From assembly GCA_964517315.1 (NCBI GenBank), contig CAZFCJ010000026.1, positions 1-36,209 on the forward strand: a stretch of DNA of 36,209 bases, read 5' to 3'. Shown here piece after piece: positions 23,258 through 29,900 of this stretch. This DNA comes from DASWJQ01 sp964517315 (GTDB lineage: Bacteria > Chloroflexota > Anaerolineae > Anaerolineales > E44-bin32). A program made the position numbers and the translations under genes. Position 1 is the stretch's first letter. Each line of letters opens with the position of its first letter. The notes beneath the pieces were generated by a model. The model had not been told where the DNA came from. It saw only the letters and a list, made by a program, of their open reading frames with translations, and made no database searches.

Positions 23258-24574
23258 TCAACGGCCGGCTCCCGAGTCCTGAGAGGGCGTCCTGCTTTCA
23301 CGGGAGCAGACAGTGTTCTCCTCCAGCGATCGCGCCTGCCGGGCAAAGTGGCGGCGCTGGGAATCGTTCGCCGTCATGTCAGCCGCCTGCCGATAGGTTT
23401 CAGCGGCCTGTGCCGAATGGCCTCTGCGGCGGAGAAGATCGGCCTTGGCGGCATAGAAGGGTGGATAGCCCGCCAGATCCCCGTTCTCCTCAAGTCGCGC
23501 CAAGGTCGCCCATGCCGCCTCCGGTCCATCCGCCATGGATACGGCCATCGCCCGGTTCAGCTCGACGACCGGGGCCGGCTGAAATTCGAGCAAAGCATCG
23601 TAAAGGAGGACGATTTGGGGCCAATCGGTATCGGCATAGGATTCGGCTTGGGCGTGCAGTGCGCTGATCGCGGCCTGGATTTGGTACGATCCGGGGTCGC
23701 CCATCCTTAGCGCAAGATCAAGGACCTCAAGGCCTTCCTCGATAGCCGCCCTGTTCCATTGACTGCGGTCCTGGTCCTTGAGTAGGATCGGATCGCCGTT
23801 GGGATGGCTCCGCGCCGGCCGCCGCGAATCGTGAAGCAGTGTCAGGGCGAGCAATCCGAGAGGCTCGGAAAGGCAGTCTTCAAAGCCCTGCGCACGCAGG
23901 AGCTCCACGAGCGTGCGGGCGAGACGTATCGCCTCCCGGCAGAGGTCGGCCTGGGTGGTGGACCCGCCGGAGGAAGCGGCGTAGCCTTCGTTGAAGATCA
24001 AATAGATGACGGCCAGCACCGCGCGCACCCGGGCAGCCAGGTCTTCTCGTTCGGGGACCCGAAAGGGGATGCCCGCCTCGCGGATTTTACGTTTTGCCCG
24101 AACCAGTCGCTGGGCCATAGTGGGAGAGGGAACCAAGAACGCCCTGGCGATCTTCTTGGTGGAGAGTCCGCCGACCGCCCGCAGAGTGAGGGCGACCTGT
24201 GCCTCCAGGGAGAGCGCCGGATGGCAGCAGGTAAAGATCAGCTTCAACCGCTCGTCTGGATACCTTTCGGGCGGGGGAGGGGCTGGCGTGACGCGCCGCT
24301 CCAGCGGATCGGCGCCGAGCTCGGCGAGTTTGCGCTGCAGGGTCTGAGAACGGCGCAGCCTGTCGATGGCTTTGCGCCGAGCGGTGGTTGTCAGCCAGCC
24401 GACCGGATTGTTCGGGGTCCCCTCCTCCGGCCAGCGCTCGAGGGCGATCACGATCGCTTCCTGCAGGACGTCCTCGGCCAGGTCGAAGTCGCGAAAGCGG
24501 GCGACCAAATTGGCGATCACCCGGCCGTGGGCGTCCCGAAAAATTCGCTCCAGGTCGTCGCGTTCTCCCGTCAT
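23258..24574 (-). CDS. ECF42-type RNA polymerase sigma factor
   Basis: A 438-residue extracytoplasmic-function sigma factor with the long C-terminal extension typical of group ECF42. Sigma region 2 is about residues 10-75 (VIANLVARFRDFDLAEDVLQ, then NPVGWLTTTARRKAIDRLRR). Region 4 is about 110-170 (LTLRAVGGLSTKKIARAFLV, then PSPTMAQRLVRAKRKIREAG). The extension includes AVIYLIFNEGYAASSG and the conserved RSHPNGDPILLKDQDRSQW, a variant of the ECF42 DG-box with LLxxQDRxxW, then TPR-like helices. No anti-sigma gene is adjacent; ECF42 factors normally lack one. Their usual partners, YCII/DGPF and SRPBCC proteins, lie about 4-5 kb downstream (28710-29592) rather than adjacent. The start codon lacks a clear ribosome-binding site. 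Confidence 0.9.
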   Translation of the reverse strand: MTGERDDLERIFRDAHGRVIANLVARFRDFDLAEDVLQEAIVIALERWPEEGTPNNPVGWLTTTARRKAIDRLRRSQTLQRKLAELGADPLERRVTPAPPPPERYPDERLKLIFTCCHPALSLEAQVALTLRAVGGLSTKKIARAFLVPSPTMAQRLVRAKRKIREAGIPFRVPEREDLAARVRAVLAVIYLIFNEGYAASSGGSTTQADLCREAIRLARTLVELLRAQGFEDCLSEPLGLLALTLLHDSRRPARSHPNGDPILLKDQDRSQWNRAAIEEGLEVLDLALRMGDPGSYQIQAAISALHAQAESYADTDWPQIVLLYDALLEFQPAPVVELNRAMAVSMADGPEAAWATLARLEENGDLAGYPPFYAAKADLLRRRGHSAQAAETYRQAADMTANDSQRRHFARQARSLEENTVCSRESRTPSQDSGAGR

Positions 24575-24605
24575 GGTCGTCCATTTTACATCTTCACTTC
24601 ACGAG

Positions 24606-24855
24606 ATGCCGATGACGCCCTTCGGGTTTGGCATGATCATGGCCCACGCGCCGACGATCATGCCGGCCGTGGCCGGTGGGATGGCGCTGTACCATCCGGT
24701 ACTGTAAGTCCCTTTGCTCCTATTGCACGGATCGCTTGTTATCCGGGCGGACGGTGGCCCGGCAGATGGGCGGGATAATCAACGTGGCGGCGCTGTTGCT
24801 ATTTCTGGTTGGGGTCGCCTGGACTCGGGCGACGACCGCGAGGGTTGAGGGGTAA
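24606..24855 (+). pseudogene. Decayed C-terminal remnant of an integral membrane protein
   Basis: The plus strand encodes protein-like sequence broken by a stop and a frameshift. Frame one reads FGFGMIMAHAPTIMPAVAGG, then MALYHPVL and TAA at 24705. Reading through gives VPLLLLHGSLVIRA. A shift near 24755 then gives RQMGGIINVAALLLFLVGVA, WTRATTARVEG and TAA at 24853-24855. The pattern HAP-(I/T)-I-x-PAV, YHP, LLLHxSLxxR, GGIINVxALLLFL resembles the end of polytopic membrane proteins I have seen in Chloroflexota, possibly NnrS-like. The 5' part is absent; the sigma factor gene starts (minus strand) at 24574. Confidence 0.5.
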
Positions 24856-24968
24856 TTCCCTCGAGGCCTGGCTTCTGAGCCGATCTTCTGGGTCCCCAAC
24901 AAGTCTAACTAGTCGCCGCCATGCAGAGGGCAGGGCTAACGGTCCGGTCATCTCTGTGGGTACCGAGT

Positions 24969-26027
24969 TCAACGGCCGGCCAGAAATTCACGTATCAGGC
25001 GGGCGGTGGTTTCGGGCTCGTCCCACCAGGGGAGATGTCCAACCCCAACCTGGTGCAGTTCTCCGTTTGGCAGGGCCGCTTCAAGGTCGCGGGCTGCGTC
25101 GAGCGTACCGTACGGGTCGCTGCTTCCCCAGATCAGCAACGTAGGCTGCTCCACCTGGGCCAACGTTTCGAGGGAGAGGACGGCGTCGGGTTTTAAACCC
25201 GTCGAGCTGGTGGGACTCAAAAGGTGCTCGGCCAGGCTCGGCATGCCGATGTCGTAGGTCGGCAGCTGGCGGACTCGATACATGTACCTCAATCGCTCGG
25301 CCGGCCATTTCTCACCGATCTTTTCGGGATGTCCCAGGCGACGTGCATCCTCGCGAATCGCGTCCGGTGAATCCGGCCTTACGGCCCGAATGAGCAGGCG
25401 GTTGAGCCCGGGGATCGCCATCAGCCGCAGTGGAAAGACCGCAGTCGTGCCTTCGACGATGGCCGTTGTGCCCACTTGGACCAGCGCGGGCACCCGCTCA
25501 GGCCGCTCCAATGCGTACCAGAAGGCCCACAGTCCGCCCATCGAATTGCCGACGATCGGGGCGTGATCGAGGTCGAACCGATCGTACACGGCCGTCAGTG
25601 TGGCCAGCGCCAGCTCGCGCATGCCGACGGCGCGATGGTCGATCCCGTCGCTTCCGCCGCCGCCGGGCCGATTGATCGCAAGAACGCGGAAGTCGGGCAG
25701 TTCGGCGATCAGATCGACGAACTCGCCGACCTCACCCTGCCCGCCCGGGATGACGACGAGAGGAGGCCCGTTGCCGGCCTCGATGACGCGCACGCGCAGC
25801 GGCGGCTCCCGCAGTTCCACATCGTGGGCCCGGTAATCTCCGAGGCCGTAACGCTCGAAAAATATCCGCTCGGCCTGCTCCACGTCTTGAAATCCGGGAT
25901 CGTCATGATTGAGCCGGATGGGCTCCTCCGACGGCGCCTCGAGCCATGAGTAGAGGGTCGTCCCGGTGACAAGGGCCACCACCAAGGCGAAGACGACGAT
26001 GCCGATCCACATGAGTATCGTGGCCAT
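24969..26027 (-). CDS. Membrane-anchored alpha/beta hydrolase
   Basis: A 352-residue alpha/beta-fold hydrolase with an N-terminal membrane anchor (ILMWIGIVVFALVVALVTGT, residues about 4-23). The fold begins near residue 70 (RVRVIEAGNGPPLVVIPGGQ). The nucleophile elbow is GNSMGG with Ser162; the acid is the Asp in WGSSDPYGT; the histidine is in VGHLPWWDEP near the C-terminus. The triad is complete. Such proteins act as esterases or related hydrolases; the substrate cannot be told. The ATG at 26027 has AAGGAGG 9 nt upstream within GCAAGGAGGCAG, a 12-base leader also found before the VOC gene at 28471. A promoter candidate lies at 26130-26157. Confidence 0.87.
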   Translation of the reverse strand: MATILMWIGIVVFALVVALVTGTTLYSWLEAPSEEPIRLNHDDPGFQDVEQAERIFFERYGLGDYRAHDVELREPPLRVRVIEAGNGPPLVVIPGGQGEVGEFVDLIAELPDFRVLAINRPGGGGSDGIDHRAVGMRELALATLTAVYDRFDLDHAPIVGNSMGGLWAFWYALERPERVPALVQVGTTAIVEGTTAVFPLRLMAIPGLNRLLIRAVRPDSPDAIREDARRLGHPEKIGEKWPAERLRYMYRVRQLPTYDIGMPSLAEHLLSPTSSTGLKPDAVLSLETLAQVEQPTLLIWGSSDPYGTLDAARDLEAALPNGELHQVGVGHLPWWDEPETTARLIREFLAGR

Positions 26028-26129
26028 GTCGGACTGCCTCCTTGCCGTGGACGGATGCGATTTGGTGCATGGGGGGCCGATAATTTTTCTTTGTCACCGC
26101 AACAACTGTAGCAAAACTTGAAAACGAGC

Positions 26130-26157
26130 ATTATATAAGGATGAAAATTATCGTCGA
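26130..26157 (-). promoter_or_regulatory. Possible promoter of the alpha/beta hydrolase gene
   Basis: On the minus strand, TCGACG (26157-26152), a 16-nt spacer and a perfect TATAAT (26135-26130). The region is AT-rich against the GC-rich background. It would give a leader of roughly 95 nt to the start at 26027. The same AT-rich block may also serve the divergent LLM gene. Confidence 0.4.
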
Positions 26158-26330
26158 CTTGCACCTCGTGCTACCCGCATTCGGATCAATGGAGCGCTTT
26201 TTCTGCGAACGCTCTGCGCTCCATGGTGAAAGCTCATCGTCTCTGCTGGAGTGCACATGTCGATTTGCGTTTTCGTGCCCGCACGCGGATCATGAGCTGG
26301 ACCAACGCGCCCCGCGAAGGAGACTGGAAT

Positions 26331-27326
26331 ATGCGCTTCGGCATCCGCCTGCTGCAGCACCTGGGGAATTCGAAGGAGCTGATCGATCTCGCCGAGCTCG
26401 CCGACCGGGCCGGCTTTGACCAGATCTGGTTTCCGCACGACGCGTTCATGCGCAACACGTGGGCGCTGACCAGCGCGGCCGCACTGCGCACCGAGCGGGC
26501 TGTGGTTGCCAGCATCGCCACCAATCCCTACACCACCGATCCCTCCGAAATCGCCACCTACCTGGCGACTCTGGACGAGCTGTCCGGTGGACGCGCCGCC
26601 ATCGGCATCGGTATGCATACCCGGGAGATGGTGGAATGGACCGGTATCGATACCGGCGACTATTTGGATCGGACTCGGGAGGCCGTCGAGATTGTACGGG
26701 CGCTGCTGAGGGGAGAGACTGTGGCATATGAGGGGCGGGTCTTCGACTGGACCGATCAGTGCTACCTGCGCTTTGAACCGCCCCGGCCGGATGTGCCCAT
26801 CTATGTGGCGGCGTTCGGTGCCGAGTTGTTGGCGCTGAGCGGCGAGATCGGGGACGGCAGCTTGCCGATGATCACGCCCCCCGAATCGGCGCCGCATATG
26901 GTTGCTCAGGTGCGGCGCGGCCTGGAGCGGGGCGATCGAGATGCGGAAGACTTCGACCTCGCCGGGTGCGCGTGGCTCTCCATGGCGAAGGCGCGGGACG
27001 CCGCCGAGGCCCGGCTGCGTCCCATCGTGGCTTACTTCGGCCCATACTTCGAGCGCCCGGCGCTGGCGGAGATCGGGCTCACGCCGGAGGATTTTTCAGC
27101 GATCAAGGAGCGCATCGAGGCCGGCGATTACGCGGGGGCGGCCGCCGCGGTCAGCCCCGAGATGCTGCGGCTGGCGATCGTGGGCACGCCGGAGGAGGTC
27201 ATCGAACGCGTCGAGTGGCTCGCCGACCAGGGCGTGACGCAGGTGAACCTCGGGGGTCCATTGGGCCCCGACCCGGCCGAGGCGATCCATCTTATGGGAG
27301 AGCAGGTTATCCCCCATTTTGGGTGA
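26331..27326 (+). CDS. LLM-class oxidoreductase, methylene-H4MPT reductase-like
   Basis: A 331-residue luciferase-superfamily oxidoreductase, of the type often annotated as 5,10-methylenetetrahydromethanopterin reductase-like and F420-dependent. Features include MRFGIRLLQHLGNSKELIDL, AELADRAGFDQIWFPHDAFM, ELSGGRAAIGIGMHTREMVE, RTREAVEIVRALLRGETVAY and VPIYVAAFGAELLALSGEIG. AIVGTPEEVIERVEWLADQG closes the barrel. The ATG at 26331 follows AAGGAGACTGGAAT; an open frame from 26223 adds a segment without family similarity. The gene diverges from the alpha/beta hydrolase and converges on the DUF2461 gene. It is only distantly similar to the LLM protein at 16857, so this is not a recent duplicate. 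Substrate unknown; F420 use is inferred. Confidence 0.88.
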   Translation: MRFGIRLLQHLGNSKELIDLAELADRAGFDQIWFPHDAFMRNTWALTSAAALRTERAVVASIATNPYTTDPSEIATYLATLDELSGGRAAIGIGMHTREMVEWTGIDTGDYLDRTREAVEIVRALLRGETVAYEGRVFDWTDQCYLRFEPPRPDVPIYVAAFGAELLALSGEIGDGSLPMITPPESAPHMVAQVRRGLERGDRDAEDFDLAGCAWLSMAKARDAAEARLRPIVAYFGPYFERPALAEIGLTPEDFSAIKERIEAGDYAGAAAAVSPEMLRLAIVGTPEEVIERVEWLADQGVTQVNLGGPLGPDPAEAIHLMGEQVIPHFG

Positions 27327-27342
27327 GCGGAGGTCGGAATGC

Positions 27343-28035
27343 TCACCACTCCAGACCGACCGCTTCCGTCAAGAAGTGCATGAAATCGGTCGCCTTTCGG
27401 CAGGCCTCCGCGTAGGCATCGAGGAAGTCGGAACGTCTGACCTGGGCTTCCGTGAAATCGGCGCGGCAGGTGAAGTCCTTCCATTTCAGGTGCTCGATCT
27501 GAGGGTGATCCCGTGGATAGCCGCGCGGGCCTAACTTCAGCCTGTCACCGACGAGTTCGAATGAATCGTCGAACTCATCCGCGCCGATCACCTCGAGCCA
27601 GCGGCCCGGCCGTTCGACGATCTTGTCCCGGATCCTCGTCAGCGTGTCTGTATCGGGATGCCAAATCCCTCCCCCCATGAACGAGTCGCCCGGTTCGAGG
27701 TGCAGGTAGAACCCGGGGCCGTGCACGTCTTGGGAATCGCCGCGGTGGGCGAACTGCGCCGCGGCCCAAGTCTTGTATGGGCGGTCGTCCTTCGTGAAGC
27801 GCATATCGCGGTGGATGCGGAACATCGAGCCACCGCGGATGCGCGGGACCGCCGCGAAGCGGGGGTTGATCTGGCGCAGGGCGGGCTCGAAGTCGCGGAT
27901 GAAATCCAGCATCGGCCGCTCGACGTGGGCCTCATAGCGGTCCCGGTTGGCGTTGAACCAATCGCGATCGTTGTTCTCGGCCAGGTCGGAGAGGAAGCGG
28001 AACGTTTCCCGGCTGAAGTGGACCTGCTCATCCAT
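27343..28035 (-). CDS. DUF2461 / TIGR02453 family protein
   Basis: A protein of about 230 residues from the widespread TIGR02453 (DUF2461) family, function unknown. The start MDEQVHFSRETFRFLSDLAE and the segments NNDRDWFNANRDRYEAHV, GGSMFRIHRDMRFTKDDRPY, GFYLHLEPGDSFMGGGIWHP and DHPQIEHLKWKDFTC are characteristic and cover the whole family length. A TTG at 28062 would add nine residues; neither start has a strong ribosome-binding site, and I prefer the ATG at 28035. It is the last of four minus-strand genes (SRPBCC, DGPF, VOC, DUF2461) and converges on the LLM gene 16 bp away. Confidence 0.85.
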   Translation of the reverse strand: MDEQVHFSRETFRFLSDLAENNDRDWFNANRDRYEAHVERPMLDFIRDFEPALRQINPRFAAVPRIRGGSMFRIHRDMRFTKDDRPYKTWAAAQFAHRGDSQDVHGPGFYLHLEPGDSFMGGGIWHPDTDTLTRIRDKIVERPGRWLEVIGADEFDDSFELVGDRLKLGPRGYPRDHPQIEHLKWKDFTCRADFTEAQVRRSDFLDAYAEACRKATDFMHFLTEAVGLEW

Positions 28036-28102
28036 AGATATTTCGCTCTGCCCGCGCGCCAAGGTCGGCGGGGACCGTAAGATATTCGGGCTTGTGGATC
28101 GG

Positions 28103-28471
28103 CTACTGAGCCGTTTCGTCGGATTCCATCATACCGAACACATTGCCCTCGACGTCGGCGCAGTAGGCGAAATACCCAACTCCCGGGACGGTCTGGGCCT
28201 CGCCCAGCACTCGACCGCCCGCCCCCTTGACCTTTTTCATCGCCGCCTCGAGGGAGTCGACGTCAATCGTGTTGACCGTCGGCGGCATATCGCTCTGGCG
28301 CTGCATGATCGCGCCGTCAATCCCGGCCTCGTCCGCGTCCCCGGTCATGACCAGCCAGTAATCGATCGGTCCGTCCCACTTGCGGACTTCCCAGCCGAAG
28401 ACATCCTGGTAGAACTTCCCCACTTGGTCGGGATGGTCAGCGCCGATCTCGAAATGAATAACACGTCCCAT
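28103..28471 (-). CDS. VOC (glyoxalase/dioxygenase fold) family protein
   Basis: A 122-residue single vicinal-oxygen-chelate domain protein: MGRVIHFEIGADHPDQVGKF, YQDVFGWEVRKWDGPIDYWL, TIDVDSLEAAMKKVKGAGGR, and GVGYFAYCADVEGNVFGMME. The His in VIHFEIG and the Glu in DVEGNVFG fit metal-ligand positions. Function in the family is broad (lyase, dioxygenase, resistance). AAGGAGG sits 9 nt before the ATG at 28471; an ATG at 28477 is only 3 nt away, so the shorter start is preferred. DGPF, SRPBCC and VOC proteins commonly occur together near ECF42 sigma genes, which supports a shared regulon (inference). Confidence 0.85.
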   Translation of the reverse strand: MGRVIHFEIGADHPDQVGKFYQDVFGWEVRKWDGPIDYWLVMTGDADEAGIDGAIMQRQSDMPPTVNTIDVDSLEAAMKKVKGAGGRVLGEAQTVPGVGYFAYCADVEGNVFGMMESDETAQ

Positions 28472-28709
28472 GTCCATCTGCCTCCTTGCTTTGAATTCTC
28501 CCGTATTTCCTGCATAGCCTAAGCCGAAAGCGGTTCATTGACGATCCCCTTCAGGGGGGAAGCGCAATGGTCCCTCAAGTGCCTGCTCGTCGACAAGCCA
28601 CGAAAAAAGCTCGAGCTCGAGCCGGCATCTCATGAACCGCACCCGGTGGGTCTGCGTTCCATGTAAAACTGCGCGTCTTGTTGCTCGGCATTGGACAACC
28701 GTTCCCGGG
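28472..28709. other. Spacer between the VOC and DGPF genes
   Basis: About 240 bp. A short hairpin TCCCC-TTCA-GGGGA near 28543-28560 may end the DGPF transcript. No gene or clear promoter is seen. Confidence 0.3.
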
Positions 28710-29072
28710 TCAGGAATCCTCCGGCGGCCGTGTGTACACGGGCCGGATCTCGATCGTCCCCGACTCGGCGGTGGGGATGCGTGAGGCGATGCGAATCGCT
28801 TCGTCCAGATCCTCGCACTCCATCAGGTAGAATCCTGCCAGCTGCTCCTTTGTTTCCGCGTAGGGCCCGTCTGTCGTCAGGACTCCGCCCTCGCGCATCT
28901 TCACAGAGGTTGCGGTGTCGCTGTGGCGAAGACGTTGGCCGTCGAGCATGTGGCCGCTGGCCTGGATTTCTTCATGAAAGCGGTTGAACCGGGCCTCTGA
29001 GGCCGCCATCTGCTCGTCGCTGGCGGCCTTCGCGGCCTTCTCATTTTGATAAACAAGCATCACGTATTTCAC
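28710..29072 (-). CDS. YCII-related (DGPF) family protein
   Basis: A 120-residue protein of the YCII/DGPF superfamily. It starts MKYVMLVYQNEKAAKAASDE and has the conserved box GGVLTTDGPYAETKEQLAGF, where DGPF reads DGPY, then YLMECEDLDEAIRIASRIP and GTIEIRPV. The dimeric alpha/beta-barrel fold has unknown activity. DGPF proteins are the standard genomic partners and targets of ECF42 sigma factors; the ECF42-like factor here lies about 4 kb away. The start is GTG at 29072 with GGAGAGGA upstream. It follows the SRPBCC gene after 61 bp on the same strand, so the two are probably co-transcribed. Confidence 0.9.
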   Translation of the reverse strand: MKYVMLVYQNEKAAKAASDEQMAASEARFNRFHEEIQASGHMLDGQRLRHSDTATSVKMREGGVLTTDGPYAETKEQLAGFYLMECEDLDEAIRIASRIPTAESGTIEIRPVYTRPPEDS

Positions 29073-29133
29073 AGGATATCCTCTCCGATTCTCACCCTTC
29101 TTTGTTCTTTATAGTTCGCCCCGAATCGCGGGA

Positions 29134-29592
29134 TCAGGCCGGGCCGATTTCCTCGATGAGCCCGTCGAGCACCTGGCGCCAGGCGCGATCGAAGTAGTCG
29201 CGCGCCGCGCGCCAGGCCTCGCCGCTGCCCCACCCGGAGTGAATCACGTGCACCAATGTGGCCGAGGAAACGGGCGCTCCGTCGGGGAGGAACGACACGA
29301 CCACATGCGTCAGCGGGTCCGCGTGGTTCATCACCTGAGCGTGCGGCGGTGGGCCCTTCCAATCGAAGGCCAGCAGCTGGCCTTTGGATAGCGCCGTGAT
29401 CCTGCAGCCGATGGTCGCCCGGGCTGGTGTGGTCGCTGGATCCCAGTCCAGTTCATACTTGCCCCCCACTCGGGGCTCGACCTCGGCTTTGACGGTGAAG
29501 AACCTCTCGAGCAGTTCGTTCTCGGTGAAGTATCGGTAGGCGCGATCGGGGCTGCACCTCACCACGGCGCTTTGATGAATGACCGGTACCAT
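29134..29592 (-). CDS. SRPBCC / AHSA1-like domain protein
   Basis: A 152-residue START-like (SRPBCC) protein of the AHSA1 type with a hydrophobic ligand pocket. Typical segments are VIHQSAVVRCSPDRAYRYFT, ENELLERFFTVKAEVEPRVG, GKYELDWDPATTPARATIGC, LLAFDWKGPPPHAQVM and ATLVHVIHSGWGSGEAWRAA. It ends with the family's usual ARDYFDRAWRQVLDGLIEEI. The ATG at 29592 is preceded by GGGAGGAAATCCG; an open frame from 29613 is less well placed. It heads the minus-strand SRPBCC-DGPF pair. The AHSA1-type name does not imply Hsp90 activation here. Confidence 0.88.
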   Translation of the reverse strand: MVPVIHQSAVVRCSPDRAYRYFTENELLERFFTVKAEVEPRVGGKYELDWDPATTPARATIGCRITALSKGQLLAFDWKGPPPHAQVMNHADPLTHVVVSFLPDGAPVSSATLVHVIHSGWGSGEAWRAARDYFDRAWRQVLDGLIEEIGPA

Positions 29593-29900
29593 CGGATTTC
29601 CTCCCTGTCTCATGGCTGTCTCACGTTGTTAACGAATGGGAAGCCGGCGAATCGACAGGTATGACCGATCCATCTTATCCAATTCCCAGACCTGCGTGGC
29701 TCTCGCTGGACCACGGAAGCCGCCAGCTCATCGTTCGTCGCTCGGCTCTCCGGCTCCATACCGAGCCGAAGAGTACGTAAGCAGCCTGTAAGCCGGTTTG
29801 CGCCGCTCAGGTTGCATAATGGGATCACATTGCTACTGATTCAAACGGACGCTCGGCTTCGGTCCGCGCGGGGATCCGTCCGAATGGAGCAAGCATTGGC
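29593..29900. other. Divergent region between the SRPBCC and HD-GYP genes
   Basis: About 310 bp. A CATAAT hexamer (29815-29820) could be a -10 for the HD-GYP gene, but no matching -35 is seen. The minus-strand promoter, possibly ECF42-dependent, should also lie here. A 72-codon open frame on the minus strand lacks a good start site and protein-like composition. Confidence 0.3.

Noticed and set aside
29610..29828. A 72-codon minus-strand open frame before the SRPBCC gene
   Set aside because: No ribosome-binding site, atypical composition, and it occupies the expected promoter region.
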